Positions 38,158 to 47,018 are shown, counted from the stretch's first letter. The stretch: 64,000 nt of DNA from Aliivibrio wodanis (GCA_000953695.1 LN554846.1:1860001-1924000); one strand, 5' to 3'. Numbers and translations: made by a program. The notes: generated by a model not told the origin, from the letters alone.

Positions 38158-38182
38158 AAAAAGGCTCACATTTGTGAGCCTC
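38158..38182 (-). terminator. Terminator of the RstAB-like operon
   Basis: Read leftward, stem AGGCTCACA/TGTGAGCCT with a short loop is followed by TTTTTG. It lies about 28 bases after the histidine-kinase stop. Confidence 0.8.
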
Positions 38183-38209
38183 TAAATATAATATTCTTCA
38201 TAACATACT

Positions 38210-39532
38210 TTACTGTTTTTCTATGGTGGCTTCAGGCTGCTCTATATGATAAATAGGAAGAGAAAAGCGAAAACAAGCCCCACCTTTATAGCTATGCTCT
38301 ACATTAACTTTCGCTTTATGCCGTTCAGCAATTTGCTTCACAATAGCAAGGCCTAATCCATGTCCTGATTGTTTTTTATTACGAGCAGGATCGGCACTGT
38401 AAAATGCATTAAATAAATAGGGCCAGTATTCTTCTTCTACTCCATGACCATCATCATGTACTGAAATATGTAATACCTGCATGTCTGTCGTAATTGTTAT
38501 TAATATACAATTGTTTGCAAAACGATAAGCGTTCCGTACCAAATTATCTAATGCTCGTTTAAGTAAATGAACATCAACTTCAACCAGATAATCTTTTTCA
38601 GTTTGTTCAAAAAAAATATCGTGTGATGTTTCTTTTTTCCAACGCTGTGTTTGTACAGACAACCAATCATTTAATTGAAGACTCTCAAGATTTAATTCCA
38701 TATCAGGTCTTTCAAGACGAGCATAGTAAAGAAGCTCATTAACCATACCTTCCATCTCTTCTGTATCTTCAATAATACTTGCCACGCTTGCTTGCTGTTC
38801 AGTTTTCAATGAAGTATCAGCGAGTACCTCAGCTTGCCACTGAACTCTAAATATCGGCGTTCTTAATTCATGTGCAACCGCACTGGTTAATGCACGATTA
38901 CTAATAATTAATGCAGAGATTTTATCTGCCATATGATTAAAGCTTTGGTTTAAGCTACCAACCTTTGTTGACCCTTTTTCAGAAGAACGTGCAGTTAAAT
39001 CACCATTTGCAAATTCAAGCGTCACCTTCTCCAGCGCTCGGATTCTACGTCCAATAAACCAAATTAATAAAACACAGTATAGAGCAAAACCCAAAAGGAA
39101 AAATAACCAAACTATATTATCAGCAAAGTCTATTTTCTGAATCAAAGGAGCATCGACATTTACATCAACATTATAAATATCATTACTATTATTAATCGTA
39201 AACCAAAACACTCGATCATCATCAAAATACCAACGCTTATTAGGGTGATCTGTCATATTCTGTCGAATTATATCAGGCTCTTCACCTATTGGAATTATCG
39301 TTAATATTTGGCGTGTTTTATCCACATAATCATTAACTGACTGCAAAGCAGCCTCTTTACCTTGATTATCTGAAATTTTATTGACCATATCTAGATAGGC
39401 GTCAGCCCTATGTTCTTGCAATACATAATCGTAATCAGTGTTCCATTGATAGATCACTACCTCATAACCAATCAAACTCAACATAAACAACAATATAAGC
39501 CCAACAAGTGACTCTAGATATATTCTTCGCAT
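38210..39532 (-). CDS. RstB-like sensor histidine kinase
   Basis: Membrane histidine kinase of the OmpR/EnvZ class. The 440-aa protein has a TM helix (about 10-30), a periplasmic sensor (about 31-135), a second TM helix (about 138-160), HAMP (about 161-213), a dimerisation domain with the phosphorylated His in AVAHELRTP (about 220), and HATPase with NLVRNAYRF, DDGHGV and GHGLGLAIV. The region around the H-box (FNHMADKISALI, NELLYYARLERP) resembles E. coli RstB. It starts 27 bases after the response regulator. The signal sensed is unknown. Confidence 0.85.
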   Translation of the reverse strand: MRRIYLESLVGLILLFMLSLIGYEVVIYQWNTDYDYVLQEHRADAYLDMVNKISDNQGKEAALQSVNDYVDKTRQILTIIPIGEEPDIIRQNMTDHPNKRWYFDDDRVFWFTINNSNDIYNVDVNVDAPLIQKIDFADNIVWLFFLLGFALYCVLLIWFIGRRIRALEKVTLEFANGDLTARSSEKGSTKVGSLNQSFNHMADKISALIISNRALTSAVAHELRTPIFRVQWQAEVLADTSLKTEQQASVASIIEDTEEMEGMVNELLYYARLERPDMELNLESLQLNDWLSVQTQRWKKETSHDIFFEQTEKDYLVEVDVHLLKRALDNLVRNAYRFANNCILITITTDMQVLHISVHDDGHGVEEEYWPYLFNAFYSADPARNKKQSGHGLGLAIVKQIAERHKAKVNVEHSYKGGACFRFSLPIYHIEQPEATIEKQ

Positions 39533-39559
39533 TTTAATCCTATACTATAAAATTTTTGA

Positions 39560-40261
39560 CTATTCCCACGCATCAGGAATAAATAGATATCCTTTACCAC
39601 GAACCGTAATGATTTTTTTAGGTGGTACGCTGTCATCACCTAGTTTTTTTCTCAACGCTACAATTTTATTATCTACTGTTCGATCAATACCATCATATTC
39701 AATTCCTCGAAGTAATTTAGTCAATACATCACGAGAAAGCACCTCTTCTGCCGAGGAAGCAAGAAGCATCAATAGATCAAATTCACTGTCTGTCATCACT
39801 ATATTTTGCCCAAACAGCTCACAACTACGACGCGCTTTATTTAAAGACAATTGTCCAAATTGAAGTAATTGACTATTTTCGATTTCTGGTAATTGTTCAT
39901 TCCTACGTAATAACATACGAATGCGAGCTAGTAACACACGAGGTTTAACTGGCTTAGTAATAAAGTCATCCATTCCTGTTTCAAGCGCTGCTACGTGATC
40001 AAAATCATCATCACTTGCAGTAAGCATAAGGATCTTACCCCGATATTCATTTCTTATCTGTCTACAAATTGTCAGGCCATCCTTACCCGGCAACATCAAA
40101 TCAAGTAGTACTATATCTGGTTTTTCACTAAGGATAACATTCGGAGCTTCATTACCATCACTAACAAGAATAGTATTAAATCCTTGTTTTACAAAGTAAT
40201 CATGTAACATATTCTGAAGCTTTAGATCATCTTCAACTATAACGAGTTTTTGTTGCGGCAT
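39560..40261 (-). CDS. RstA-like response regulator (OmpR family)
   Basis: DNA-binding regulator paired with the kinase downstream. The 233-aa protein has an acidic pocket at E10-D11-D12, the phosphorylation site D54 (LLDLMLPGKDG), a conserved Thr in MLTAS, and Lys in ITKPV. The winged-helix output domain ends YDGIDRTVDNKIVALRKKL and TVRGKGYLFIPDAWE, close to E. coli RstA (which also ends in HAWE). Target genes cannot be read from the window. Transcription should start in 40262-40651. Confidence 0.87.
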   Translation of the reverse strand: MPQQKLVIVEDDLKLQNMLHDYFVKQGFNTILVSDGNEAPNVILSEKPDIVLLDLMLPGKDGLTICRQIRNEYRGKILMLTASDDDFDHVAALETGMDDFITKPVKPRVLLARIRMLLRRNEQLPEIENSQLLQFGQLSLNKARRSCELFGQNIVMTDSEFDLLMLLASSAEEVLSRDVLTKLLRGIEYDGIDRTVDNKIVALRKKLGDDSVPPKKIITVRGKGYLFIPDAWE

Positions 40262-40545
40262 AATTCATTCTCACCGTTCATACTTACAGATGTAAATACT
40301 TAAACTTTCTAAAACTAATAATATCTAAGTCAATAATATCAATAAGATACCAATAGGCTACTGCAGTTTTTCTATTTTATTCTTTATAGCAATCACTGAA
40401 TCTATATAACTAAATTTTCCTTTGTCAGGGCTAGTCTGACACATTAATACAATTTAGCAGATTTTAAGACTTCAATCATTTATAAAGTAAATGTTAAAAT
40501 TAAAAACTTATCCCTATCAAAGATTTCAACGCAGTTATCGTTCAC

Positions 40546-40607
40546 TTTAACCAGCTAGGATGTTCAGTGTAAATAGTCAGATAATTTTAACCAAGAAGAG
40601 TGTTCAG
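40546..40607. repeat. Pair of 22-bp imperfect direct repeats
   Basis: The units at 40546-40567 and 40586-40607 share TTTAACCA at one end and TGTTCAG at the other, 17 of 22 bases identical, starting 40 bases apart. They lie upstream of the RstA-like gene and downstream of the tRNA terminator. A 40-base spacing (about four helical turns) would suit binding of one protein to both. The remainder of 40262-40651 shows nothing I can support. Confidence 0.5.
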
Positions 40608-40651
40608 ATTAGTATCTAAGTAGAAAAGAGAAAAAACAGGAATTTTAGACA

Positions 40652-40679
40652 CAAAAAAACCAGCATTAAGCTGGTTTAT
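40652..40679 (-). terminator. Terminator of tRNA Cys-Leu-Cys operon
   Basis: Read leftward, stem AAACCAGC/GCTGGTTT with a short loop is followed by TTTT. It lies 9 bases after the last tRNA-Cys. Confidence 0.85.
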
Positions 40680-40687
40680 TTGTAATA

Positions 40688-40761
40688 TGGAGGCGCCTCC
40701 CGGAGTCGAACCGAGGTCCACGGATTTGCAATCCGCTGCATAGCCACTCTGCCAAGGCGCC
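40688..40761 (-). tRNA. tRNA-Cys (anticodon GCA), copy 1
   Basis: The 74-base gene on the minus strand begins GGCGCCTTGGCAGAGTGG and ends in CCA. The anticodon loop TTGCAAA gives GCA. It is identical to the copy at 41014-41087. Last gene of the three-tRNA operon. Confidence 0.97.
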
Positions 40762-40811
40762 ATATTTTTCTTAACGTAATATTGTCTATGGTAACAATAT
40801 TAATGAATAGA

Positions 40812-40898
40812 TGGTGCCCCGGGCCGGACTTGAACCGGCACAGCGCGAACGCCGAGGGATTTTAAATCCCTTGTGTCTACCAATTCCACCACCAGGGC
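40812..40898 (-). tRNA. tRNA-Leu (anticodon UAA), copy 2
   Basis: The 87-base gene is identical to the copy at 37297-37383 with encoded CCA. It lies between two tRNA-Cys genes and is probably transcribed with them. Confidence 0.97.
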
Positions 40899-41013
40899 AC
40901 GCAATTCAATGCGATGCTTCTAACCATGTCTCTATTTTTAAGAGAGGTTGACACCATCTTTAATTATCGCTTTAACGCAATAATTTTTAATTCATCTGTA
41001 TTACTTAAAGAAA

Positions 41014-41087
41014 TGGAGGCGCCTCCCGGAGTCGAACCGAGGTCCACGGATTTGCAATCCGCTGCATAGCCACTCTGCCAAGGCGCC
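41014..41087 (-). tRNA. tRNA-Cys (anticodon GCA), copy 2
   Basis: The 74-base gene is identical to that at 40688-40761. It is first in the Cys-Leu-Cys operon, directly behind a good promoter. Confidence 0.97.
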
Positions 41088-41104
41088 ATCTCTTTACGGG
41101 GCTT

Positions 41105-41132
41105 AATGTAACTGATTTTAAAAAAGAGTCAA
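41105..41132 (-). promoter_or_regulatory. Promoter of tRNA Cys-Leu-Cys operon
   Basis: On the minus strand TTGACT (41127-41132) and TACATT (41105-41110) are 16 bases apart. The start region AAGCCCCG is GC-rich, the discriminator type expected for stringently controlled tRNA genes. Confidence 0.65.
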
Positions 41133-41214
41133 ATAAAAAATTGCATTTAACCCTCTGTTTGTAGACTTTATCATCAAAATGATGAAGTTTCAGCTAACAT
41201 GTTGAAAAAACAAT

Positions 41215-42168
41215 CTATTTAGCACGCCACACTTTGATTTCTGATTGTCCTTTCGCTTTAGGTTTACGATCACTATTTCCAGTACTACGGCTTGAACTTG
41301 ATTTATCAAAGCGATCATCTCTGGCTTTTTCACGGCGGTTTTCATTAAAAGTATTATTCGAATGATGATTACGACCTGAACTTGCTTTTTTTAACACTCG
41401 AATTTTACCATCGACTTCTTTAATCTTACGAGAGGCTTCTTCTGTCTTACTCGACTCGCCAATCATACTATTAATTTCATCCATTTCTGATGCTGTTAGA
41501 TAGCGCCACTCACCAGAAGCCAACTTACCAAGGTCAATATTCATTATACGAACACGCTTTAGCTTAAATACTTCATAATCTAAGTATTCACACATACGAC
41601 GAATTTGACGGTTTAAGCCCTGAGTTAAGGTTATACGAAATACAAATCGTGATTCTAGTTTAATCTTACAAGGTAGTGTCACTGTATCTAATATAGGAAC
41701 ACCTGCAGCCATCTTCTGTAAAAAGTCATCTGTAATTGGTTTATCAACACGAACTACATATTCTTTTTCATGTGCATTACCTGCTCGCAAAATTTTATTT
41801 ACGATATCACCGTCACTAGTTAAGAAGATCAAACCATCTGAAGGCTTATCTAATCGTCCAATTGGAAAAATACGTTGTTCATGATTAATATAATCAACAA
41901 TATTACCCTCAACATGACGCTCTGTAGTACAAGTAATGCCTACTGGTTTATTAAAAGCAATATAAATTCGCTCTTGTTTCGCTTTTAGTGGTTTACCATC
42001 AACCAGAACTTCATCACCTTCAGCAACTTTTGTTCCCATTTCAGGGACTTTGCCATTAATGGTAATACGTTGTTGATCAATCAGTTTATCTGCTTCTCTA
42101 CGCGAGCAATAACCCGTATCACTAATAAATTTATTTAAACGGGTTAATTTAGGTTCTGGTGATGTCAT
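41215..42168 (-). CDS. rluF: RluF, 23S rRNA pseudouridine(2604) synthase
   Basis: Isomerises U2604 of 23S rRNA. The 317-aa protein has an S4 domain (about 10-70: [20 protein letters not shown]) and the RsuA-type catalytic domain with [10 protein letters not shown] (catalytic Asp near residue 110) and [17 protein letters not shown] (about 195). A basic, low-complexity tail (about 235-317) is longer than in E. coli RluF (290 aa). The start is ATG 42168 with GAGG 6 bases upstream; an in-frame TTG at 42180 overlaps that site and is rejected. Single gene. Confidence 0.92.
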   Translation of the reverse strand: MTSPEPKLTRLNKFISDTGYCSRREADKLIDQQRITINGKVPEMGTKVAEGDEVLVDGKPLKAKQERIYIAFNKPVGITCTTERHVEGNIVDYINHEQRIFPIGRLDKPSDGLIFLTSDGDIVNKILRAGNAHEKEYVVRVDKPITDDFLQKMAAGVPILDTVTLPCKIKLESRFVFRITLTQGLNRQIRRMCEYLDYEVFKLKRVRIMNIDLGKLASGEWRYLTASEMDEINSMIGESSKTEEASRKIKEVDGKIRVLKKASSGRNHHSNNTFNENRREKARDDRFDKSSSSRSTGNSDRKPKAKGQSEIKVWRAK

Positions 42169-42222
42169 GATGTACCTCAAAAAAATGAACAGCCGCAGTG
42201 TATCAGAAACGGATGAATATCC

Positions 42223-42258
42223 AATAAAAAGCGCCCTAAAAAAATGATAGGGCGCCTT
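42223..42258 (-). terminator. Terminator of the coiled-coil lipoprotein gene
   Basis: Read leftward, stem TAGGGCGC region (GCGCCCTA pairing with TAGGGCGC) is followed by TTTTTATT. It lies about 30 bases after the stop of the gene at 42286. Confidence 0.75.
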
Positions 42259-42262
42259 ATTT

Positions 42263-42285
42263 AAAACAAAAACAAAAACAAAAAC
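42263..42285. repeat. AAAAAC hexanucleotide repeat
   Basis: About 3.8 copies of AAAAAC directly abut the stop codon of the lipoprotein gene. It is non-coding and lies between stop and terminator. Confidence 0.85.
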
Positions 42286-43599
42286 TTATTCTATTTTCGG
42301 ATCTTCTTTTTTAATCTCAGTTACTTTATCTGAAACTACTGCTTCTTTTTTTTCAACACTTTCTATTTTAACTTGATTTAATTGTGCTTCTTTAAGTTCT
42401 TTTTCTTTTTCTTTTTCTTCTTTTTCTTTTTCTTTAAACGATGAAATTACTGCATTAAGATTATCAATCAAATGGTCATTGCGATCCAATTGTTGGGTTA
42501 GAATAACTATCTGCTTTTGAACCGCGGCACGATCATTTGTCTGTGTTTCAACTGTCGTTTCTAATGCTCCCACTTGAGAATTTAGCTCTTTAATTTTATC
42601 TTCCAAATCTACGGTATTATTTATTTCGTGCATTTGCTGCACTGCTGATAAAATTAACTCCGTTTGGATTCTTAAAGGCTGGTCTCTATAATCATCACCA
42701 TTAATTGCATGAGAGATCGCAAGTAACTTATTTTCGAACTCTAATACTGGTTGCTCAAACTTTCCTTTTTTAACCGCCTGTAATAGTTTAACTTCTGCTG
42801 CCATATTTTTTAAGTGGGCAAGTTGAAATCTTGTTTTAGCAACAACATCGGTAACAAGAATTATATCTCGATTATTTGCTTGTACCGCTTTTTTTGTTTT
42901 CTCTAATTCCGCTTTTGTTTGTCCATAACTAATCGGAGCAACCGCTTTAAAGCCATCGTTGGATAAAGATGAAAACTCTTTCTCTAAAGGTTCGACATGA
43001 ATTTTCAACGCTGCTCTTATTTCAAGAACCTTAGCACTTGTTAAAAATTCTGCTTGCTCTGTTTGTGCCTCAGCAATATCATCTTCAACAATAACAACAA
43101 ACAGTTCTTTATATTGTTCATTTAATTCTAAATACTCTTCAGAGAAATACTTGTTTACCTTCATAGATTTAAGGTAAGCCATTTGAGCTATGGCTCCAGA
43201 AAGCACAACATCTGCATTTTTTTTATATTTTTTTAGCTTAGAGAACTCCGCATCTGCTGAAGCCACTAAAGACATATATTTAGCAGCATAAGAACCCGAT
43301 GAAAATATTGAGTATTCCTCACCTGTTAAGCCTGGTTCTCTCTCTATTTCAGCAAAGAGTTCTTTTGCTTCATCCCACTCTTCTATTAAGTTCTGATATA
43401 CCTCCTCTGAATAAATTTTAAACTCATCAACAGAATCAAATGCTACTTTATCTAATGAGTATTGTTTATTAAAGGTAGAAATTGACGGTATTAATGTATT
43501 TTTCTCCGTAACAGAACTCGGCTCTTCCGCAGTACTTTGGCAACCAATAACACTAACTAAAGCAGAAGCAACTATTGCCATTTTAAAAAAATTTTTCAT
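42286..43599 (-). CDS. Coiled-coil lipoprotein
   Basis: A 437-aa protein with a lipoprotein signal (lipobox VIGC, Cys20). The body is almost wholly helical and charged, and the C-terminal third (about 335-437) is strongly coiled-coil: DKIKELNSQVGALETTV, then LTQQLDRNDHLIDNLNAVI. A Lys/Glu tract (KEKEKEEKEKEKE, about 395-407) is encoded by a hexanucleotide repeat. No family is recognised. It may span part of the periplasm from the outer membrane, by analogy with other long coiled-coil lipoproteins; that is inference. Single gene with a terminator; 43600-43826 upstream shows no other gene. Confidence 0.7.
   Translation of the reverse strand: MKNFFKMAIVASALVSVIGCQSTAEEPSSVTEKNTLIPSISTFNKQYSLDKVAFDSVDEFKIYSEEVYQNLIEEWDEAKELFAEIEREPGLTGEEYSIFSSGSYAAKYMSLVASADAEFSKLKKYKKNADVVLSGAIAQMAYLKSMKVNKYFSEEYLELNEQYKELFVVIVEDDIAEAQTEQAEFLTSAKVLEIRAALKIHVEPLEKEFSSLSNDGFKAVAPISYGQTKAELEKTKKAVQANNRDIILVTDVVAKTRFQLAHLKNMAAEVKLLQAVKKGKFEQPVLEFENKLLAISHAINGDDYRDQPLRIQTELILSAVQQMHEINNTVDLEDKIKELNSQVGALETTVETQTNDRAAVQKQIVILTQQLDRNDHLIDNLNAVISSFKEKEKEEKEKEKELKEAQLNQVKIESVEKKEAVVSDKVTEIKKEDPKIE
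42398..42434 (-). repeat. In-frame GAAAAA microsatellite in the lipoprotein gene
   Basis: Repeated GAAAAA units with one interruption encode alternating Lys and Glu. The unit is 6 bp, so slippage would lengthen or shorten the charged tract by two residues without a frameshift. Confidence 0.85.
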
Positions 43600-43826
43600 T
43601 ACAGACCTATAATAATTATATTTGAATAGACGGAGTCTAGGACTCTTATTGATAACTTTATAAAATTAACGAAAGGGCTGCAACTACTGTTTGAGTAGTT
43701 ACCTTATCAGTCGTACCGTGTTCTTAAAATGCTATCTACAGTATAGAGCTGCTCACTTAAAGATCTTAAAACGTTTGAATCATGAACAGAATTAGATTGA
43801 TTACTATCATTAAATTATAGCCATAA

Positions 43827-43858
43827 AAAAGCCACTCACTTAAAATGAATGGCTTTAT
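43827..43858 (-). terminator. Terminator of torR
   Basis: Read leftward, AAAGCCATTC pairs with GAGTGGCTTT (G-T pairs allowed) and is followed by TTTT. It is 24 bases after the torR stop. Confidence 0.75.
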
Positions 43859-43881
43859 TTAACTTTTTGGGGTTTTAATCA

Positions 43882-44580
43882 CTAATCTCCGGCGAACATA
43901 TATCCTTCACCATGAACGGTAACAAATATCTGTGGATTTTTTGGATCAACTTCCATTTTCGCTCGCATTCTTCGAATCAACACATCAATTGTTCTATCAT
44001 TGGGAGCATCGACACGATGACTGATCATATTCAAAATACGTTCACGAGATAATACCGTATTCGGATATGAAGAAAGTGCTACTAGCAACTCGTACTCAGC
44101 TTTTGTTAATTTAACTGGCTCACCGCTATTTGATAGTGCACGGCGCTGAATATCGAAAGTCCACTCACCAAAACGAACGACATTAGATTCATCTAATTCT
44201 ACTGGTTCATTCGCTAATGACATACGCCAAAATAAATTCTTAACTCGAACTAATAACTCACGTAGCTCTACTGGTTTTGTGACGTAATCATCAGCACCCA
44301 TTTCAAGCCCTACAATACGATCAATACTATCAGTTCGTCCTGTAACAAGAATAATACCAATATTAGATTGGCTACGTAGTTCACGTGCCAACAATAAACC
44401 ATCCTCTCCTGGTAGGTTTATATCAAGCATAATTAAATCAACTTTTTGTTCAGCCAAAATAGTTCGCATTTCTGCACCTGTTTCAGCCTCGCTCACTTGA
44501 TATCCCTCGGCTTCAAAGTAGCCTACAAGTTTAGAGCGAGTTACCACTTCGTCTTCAACAACTAAAATGTGATAGCTCAT
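43882..44580 (-). CDS. torR: TorR, response regulator for TMAO respiration
   Basis: OmpR-family regulator that activates trimethylamine N-oxide reductase genes. The 232-aa protein has the acidic pocket E9-D10-E11, phosphorylation site D53 (LDINLPGEDG), and GRTDSIDRIVGLEMGADDYVTKP as in TorR/ArcA. The winged helix includes LTKAEYELLVAL and NDRTIDVLIRRMRAKM. The start at 44580 (MSYHILVVEDE) has GAGA upstream; an ORF extending to 44697 adds 39 unrelated residues and is rejected. It diverges from torD, which supports TorR over ArcA. The kinase TorS and torCA are not in the window. Confidence 0.88.
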   Translation of the reverse strand: MSYHILVVEDEVVTRSKLVGYFEAEGYQVSEAETGAEMRTILAEQKVDLIMLDINLPGEDGLLLARELRSQSNIGIILVTGRTDSIDRIVGLEMGADDYVTKPVELRELLVRVKNLFWRMSLANEPVELDESNVVRFGEWTFDIQRRALSNSGEPVKLTKAEYELLVALSSYPNTVLSRERILNMISHRVDAPNDRTIDVLIRRMRAKMEVDPKNPQIFVTVHGEGYMFAGD

Positions 44581-44623
44581 AATATTCTCTTTTATGGTTA
44601 TATTGGATGGTTCTTTTCTTATT

Positions 44624-44633
44624 CTATTCATAT
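44624..44633. promoter_or_regulatory. Candidate TorR box
   Basis: CTATTCATAT matches the E. coli tor-box decamer CTGTTCATAT at 9 of 10 positions and lies in the torR-torD intergenic region. TorR autoregulates through such boxes in E. coli. A weaker relative, CTTTTCATAC, lies near 44762. Confidence 0.5.
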
Positions 44634-44816
44634 TTTGTAATAATGCCAATTCCCAATTGATATTTCTGTAAATTATTTGATTCAAAACAATTATCAAACA
44701 AAAATTGAGTTGTAACCTTTACAAATATCTTTATACACCCTGTTAATGATAGGTGCTATTCCTTTTCATACTTATCCAGTACAATTCTCACATAAATTTC
44801 TTGGAGCAAAATATAC

Positions 44817-45464
44817 ATGAACGATCTAACTGCATTTAATGAACAACGTGCCGAAATTTACTGGTGGCTATCTAGCTTATTAGCAAGTGAGTTAACAGAA
44901 GAACAAATAGAACAATATAACAGCTTTGAAATCCGTACGTTTTTATCAAATTTAGCAGAAACACCAGAACTTACCGCTTCTGTAAATACTTTAATTGATA
45001 AATTAAATCAATTACAAACTCGTGAAGGCGCTCAACTTGAGTTATCAGCTGATTTCTGTGAAGCCTTTTTAGGTTCAGATAAAAGTAGTGCTTTGCCTTA
45101 TGCTTCACTATACCTTGATAAATCAGGTCTGCTTAATGCTAAACCAGCGCAAGATATGCGTGAGCTACTTACAAAGTATAATATTGCACAAAAAGCAGAA
45201 TTTAATGAGCCTGCTGATCATATTGCAATAGAACTTGATTTTCTAGGTAATCTAATTGTGATGACAAACCAACAGTCATCAGAGGAAGACTTTGAGCTTT
45301 ATATGACAGCTCAACAAAATTTTATTAATGAACAATTATTATCTTGGACACCACGATTCAGCCAAATCTGTAAAGAGCGTGATGAGTTTGGTTTCTATGC
45401 TGCAGTTACCCATTTTCTTGTGACATTTTTACAATTAGACATGCTATTTCTTACTGGTGAGTAA
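44817..45464 (+). CDS. torD: TorD, TMAO reductase maturation chaperone
   Basis: Cytosolic chaperone that holds apo-TorA for molybdenum cofactor insertion and Tat export. The 215-aa protein is all-helical. It has the family sequence [17 protein letters not shown] (about 10-26), [13 protein letters not shown] (about 80), the conserved [16 protein letters not shown] (about 137-152), and [16 protein letters not shown] near the end. Length fits TorD (199-215 aa). The ribosome site GGAG lies about 12 bases upstream. It diverges from torR. The partner reductase must be elsewhere. Confidence 0.9.
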   Translation: MNDLTAFNEQRAEIYWWLSSLLASELTEEQIEQYNSFEIRTFLSNLAETPELTASVNTLIDKLNQLQTREGAQLELSADFCEAFLGSDKSSALPYASLYLDKSGLLNAKPAQDMRELLTKYNIAQKAEFNEPADHIAIELDFLGNLIVMTNQQSSEEDFELYMTAQQNFINEQLLSWTPRFSQICKERDEFGFYAAVTHFLVTFLQLDMLFLTGE

Positions 45465-45501
45465 AAAACAGCCTTTATTGATGACATAAATAAATAACTA
45501 C

Positions 45502-45515
45502 GTGATGTAAATCAG
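45502..45515. promoter_or_regulatory. FNR/CRP-like palindrome after torD
   Basis: GTGATGTAAATCAG matches TTGAT-N4-ATCAA at 8 of 10 positions. It lies 290 bases before purR and 40 bases after torD. It may control a transcript starting near 45570. Weak evidence. Confidence 0.3.
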
Positions 45516-45577
45516 GTTACAAATAAAATTTATGAAATCAATAATTGTTTGCACTATGCTTTACATATAAAATGTGA

Positions 45578-45593
45578 ACGCAAACGATAAAAT
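45578..45593 (+). promoter_or_regulatory. Probable PurR operator upstream of purR
   Basis: ACGCAAACGATAAAAT matches the PurR operator ACGCAAACGTTTNCNT across its first nine bases and at two more. PurR autoregulates its own gene in E. coli. It lies about 165 bases upstream of purR. It also forms one arm of a split GTTTGC/GCAAAC inverted repeat with 45548-45553. Confidence 0.5.
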
Positions 45594-45607
45594 TTGAACA
45601 TAAAATG

Positions 45608-45634
45608 AAAACCGCATTTTAAAGCGGTTTTTTT
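45608..45634 (+). terminator. Strong terminator between torD and purR
   Basis: Stem AAAACCGC/GCGGTTTT with an 8-base loop followed by TTTT. It is 145 bases after torD and 120 bases before purR. It may end torD, or a short transcript that starts after the TATAAA at 45566-45571. Confidence 0.8.
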
Positions 45635-45756
45635 ATTTATACCATATCATTAATCATATGATATTTAGGGCCTATTTATCTTCCATCAGTTCTCTATAGA
45701 GCAAAACAATTTGCTGGAACATAAATAGCCCCTTAATCACTATTTAAGGCTCTTAT

Positions 45757-46770
45757 ATGGCTACAATTAAAGACGTCGCAAAATTAGCAACAGTGTCGAC
45801 AACAACCGTCTCTCACGTAATTAACAAAACACGCTTTGTTGCAGAAGCAACGCAAAAACGTGTATGGGAAGCCGTTGAAGAGTTAAATTATGCACCAAGT
45901 GCTGTTGCACGCAGTTTAAAATGTAATACTACTCGTACTATTGGCATGTTAGTAACTCAATCTTTCAATCCCTTTTTTGCCGAAGTTATGCATGGTGTTG
46001 AAAACTATTGTTACAAACAAGGTTACACTTTATTCATGTGTAATACTGAAGGTGATCTAGACAAACAAAAACACTACCTTCGTATGCTTTCTGAAAAACG
46101 TGTTGATGGGTTGTTGGTTATGTGTTCAGACCTAAATGAACAACTTTTAGCCTTGCTTGAAAAAAATACCGAATTACCAATGGTTGTTATGGATTGGGGA
46201 CCTGATAGCCCTCATACAGATAAAATCATAGATAACTCTGAAGAAGGTGGATACCTTGCAACAAAACACTTAATAGAAAATGGTCACACTAACATTGCTT
46301 GTATCACAGGACAATTAGATAAGTTGACTTGTAAAGAACGTGTTCATGGTTTTCACCGAGCACTTTCCGAAGCAAATTTAGATTCTAATCCTGAATGGAT
46401 TTTAGAAGGTGATTTTGAATGCTCTTCAGCAGCAAAAGCAGTTGAGAAAGTATTAGCAACCGAAGCAAAAGATCGCCCTACTGCTCTATTTTGTTTTAAT
46501 GATATTATGGCATTAGCCGCCATCAGTAAGATTCAACAATCAGGCTTAAAAGTTCCGGAAGATATTTCTGTAATTGGCTATGACAACATTGAATTATCGG
46601 CTTACTTTTCACCTCCTTTAACAACTATCCACCAACCAAAACGAAGAGTTGGGAAAACAGCAGTTGAAATTTTACTCGAGCGTATAAAAGATAAACATCA
46701 TGAACGCCGTATTTTTGAAATGCAACCAGCCCTTGTTTCTCGTAGTAGTGTTCATAATAGAACCAAATAA
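45757..46770 (+). CDS. purR: PurR, LacI-family purine repressor
   Basis: Represses purine synthesis genes when bound to hypoxanthine or guanine. The 337-aa protein begins [20 protein letters not shown], and its helix-turn-helix and hinge helix ([18 protein letters not shown]) are nearly identical to E. coli PurR (341 aa). The ligand domain keeps [24 protein letters not shown] and the terminal [12 protein letters not shown]. The DNA-binding domain identity makes the call firm. Single gene with a probable operator upstream. Confidence 0.93.
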   Translation: MATIKDVAKLATVSTTTVSHVINKTRFVAEATQKRVWEAVEELNYAPSAVARSLKCNTTRTIGMLVTQSFNPFFAEVMHGVENYCYKQGYTLFMCNTEGDLDKQKHYLRMLSEKRVDGLLVMCSDLNEQLLALLEKNTELPMVVMDWGPDSPHTDKIIDNSEEGGYLATKHLIENGHTNIACITGQLDKLTCKERVHGFHRALSEANLDSNPEWILEGDFECSSAAKAVEKVLATEAKDRPTALFCFNDIMALAAISKIQQSGLKVPEDISVIGYDNIELSAYFSPPLTTIHQPKRRVGKTAVEILLERIKDKHHERRIFEMQPALVSRSSVHNRTK

Positions 46771-46801
46771 CAAACTAGAGTTCTATAAAAATCAAGTCAT
46801 A

Positions 46802-46829
46802 AGTTCAGGTTTTATTGAAAACCTGAACT
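46802..46829. repeat. Perfect 12-bp inverted repeat after purR
   Basis: Arms AGTTCAGGTTTT and AAAACCTGAACT flank a 4-base loop. It lies 32 bases after purR. No T run follows, so it is a stable hairpin but not a standard terminator; it may protect the purR mRNA end. Confidence 0.65.
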
Positions 46830-46921
46830 GAGTTAACAGAAATGACCTTCATTTTTATGAACCAACATCACATTATTGAGTTTTTGCAGTCACTCCCTTT
46901 GTTGATTGCTATATCATCAAT

Positions 46922-47018
46922 GATGTCACAAACAGGGCAAACTATGTGAAAGCATAGGACGCAAAGCTTCCGGCCTACGTATTTATATATATGGTAGCGG
47001 GGTTGCCGATGGTAAGTA
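46922..47018 (+). ncRNA. Cyclic di-GMP-I (GEMM) riboswitch
   Basis: The conserved GEMM core is present in order: CACAAACAGGGCAAAC, a short P2 hairpin closed by GAAA (CTATGTGAAAGCATAGG), then GACGCAAAGCTTCCGGCCTA, a variable stem, and GGTAGCGGGGTTGCCGATGG. The GNRA tetraloop and its GGGCC-side receptor match the V. cholerae Vc2 riboswitch upstream of tfoY. It lies about 120 bases before the TfoX-family gene. The gene context is also that of Vc2. Confidence 0.95.

Noticed and set aside
42263..42434. CRISPR-like short repeats
   Set aside because: They are 6-bp microsatellites without spacers.
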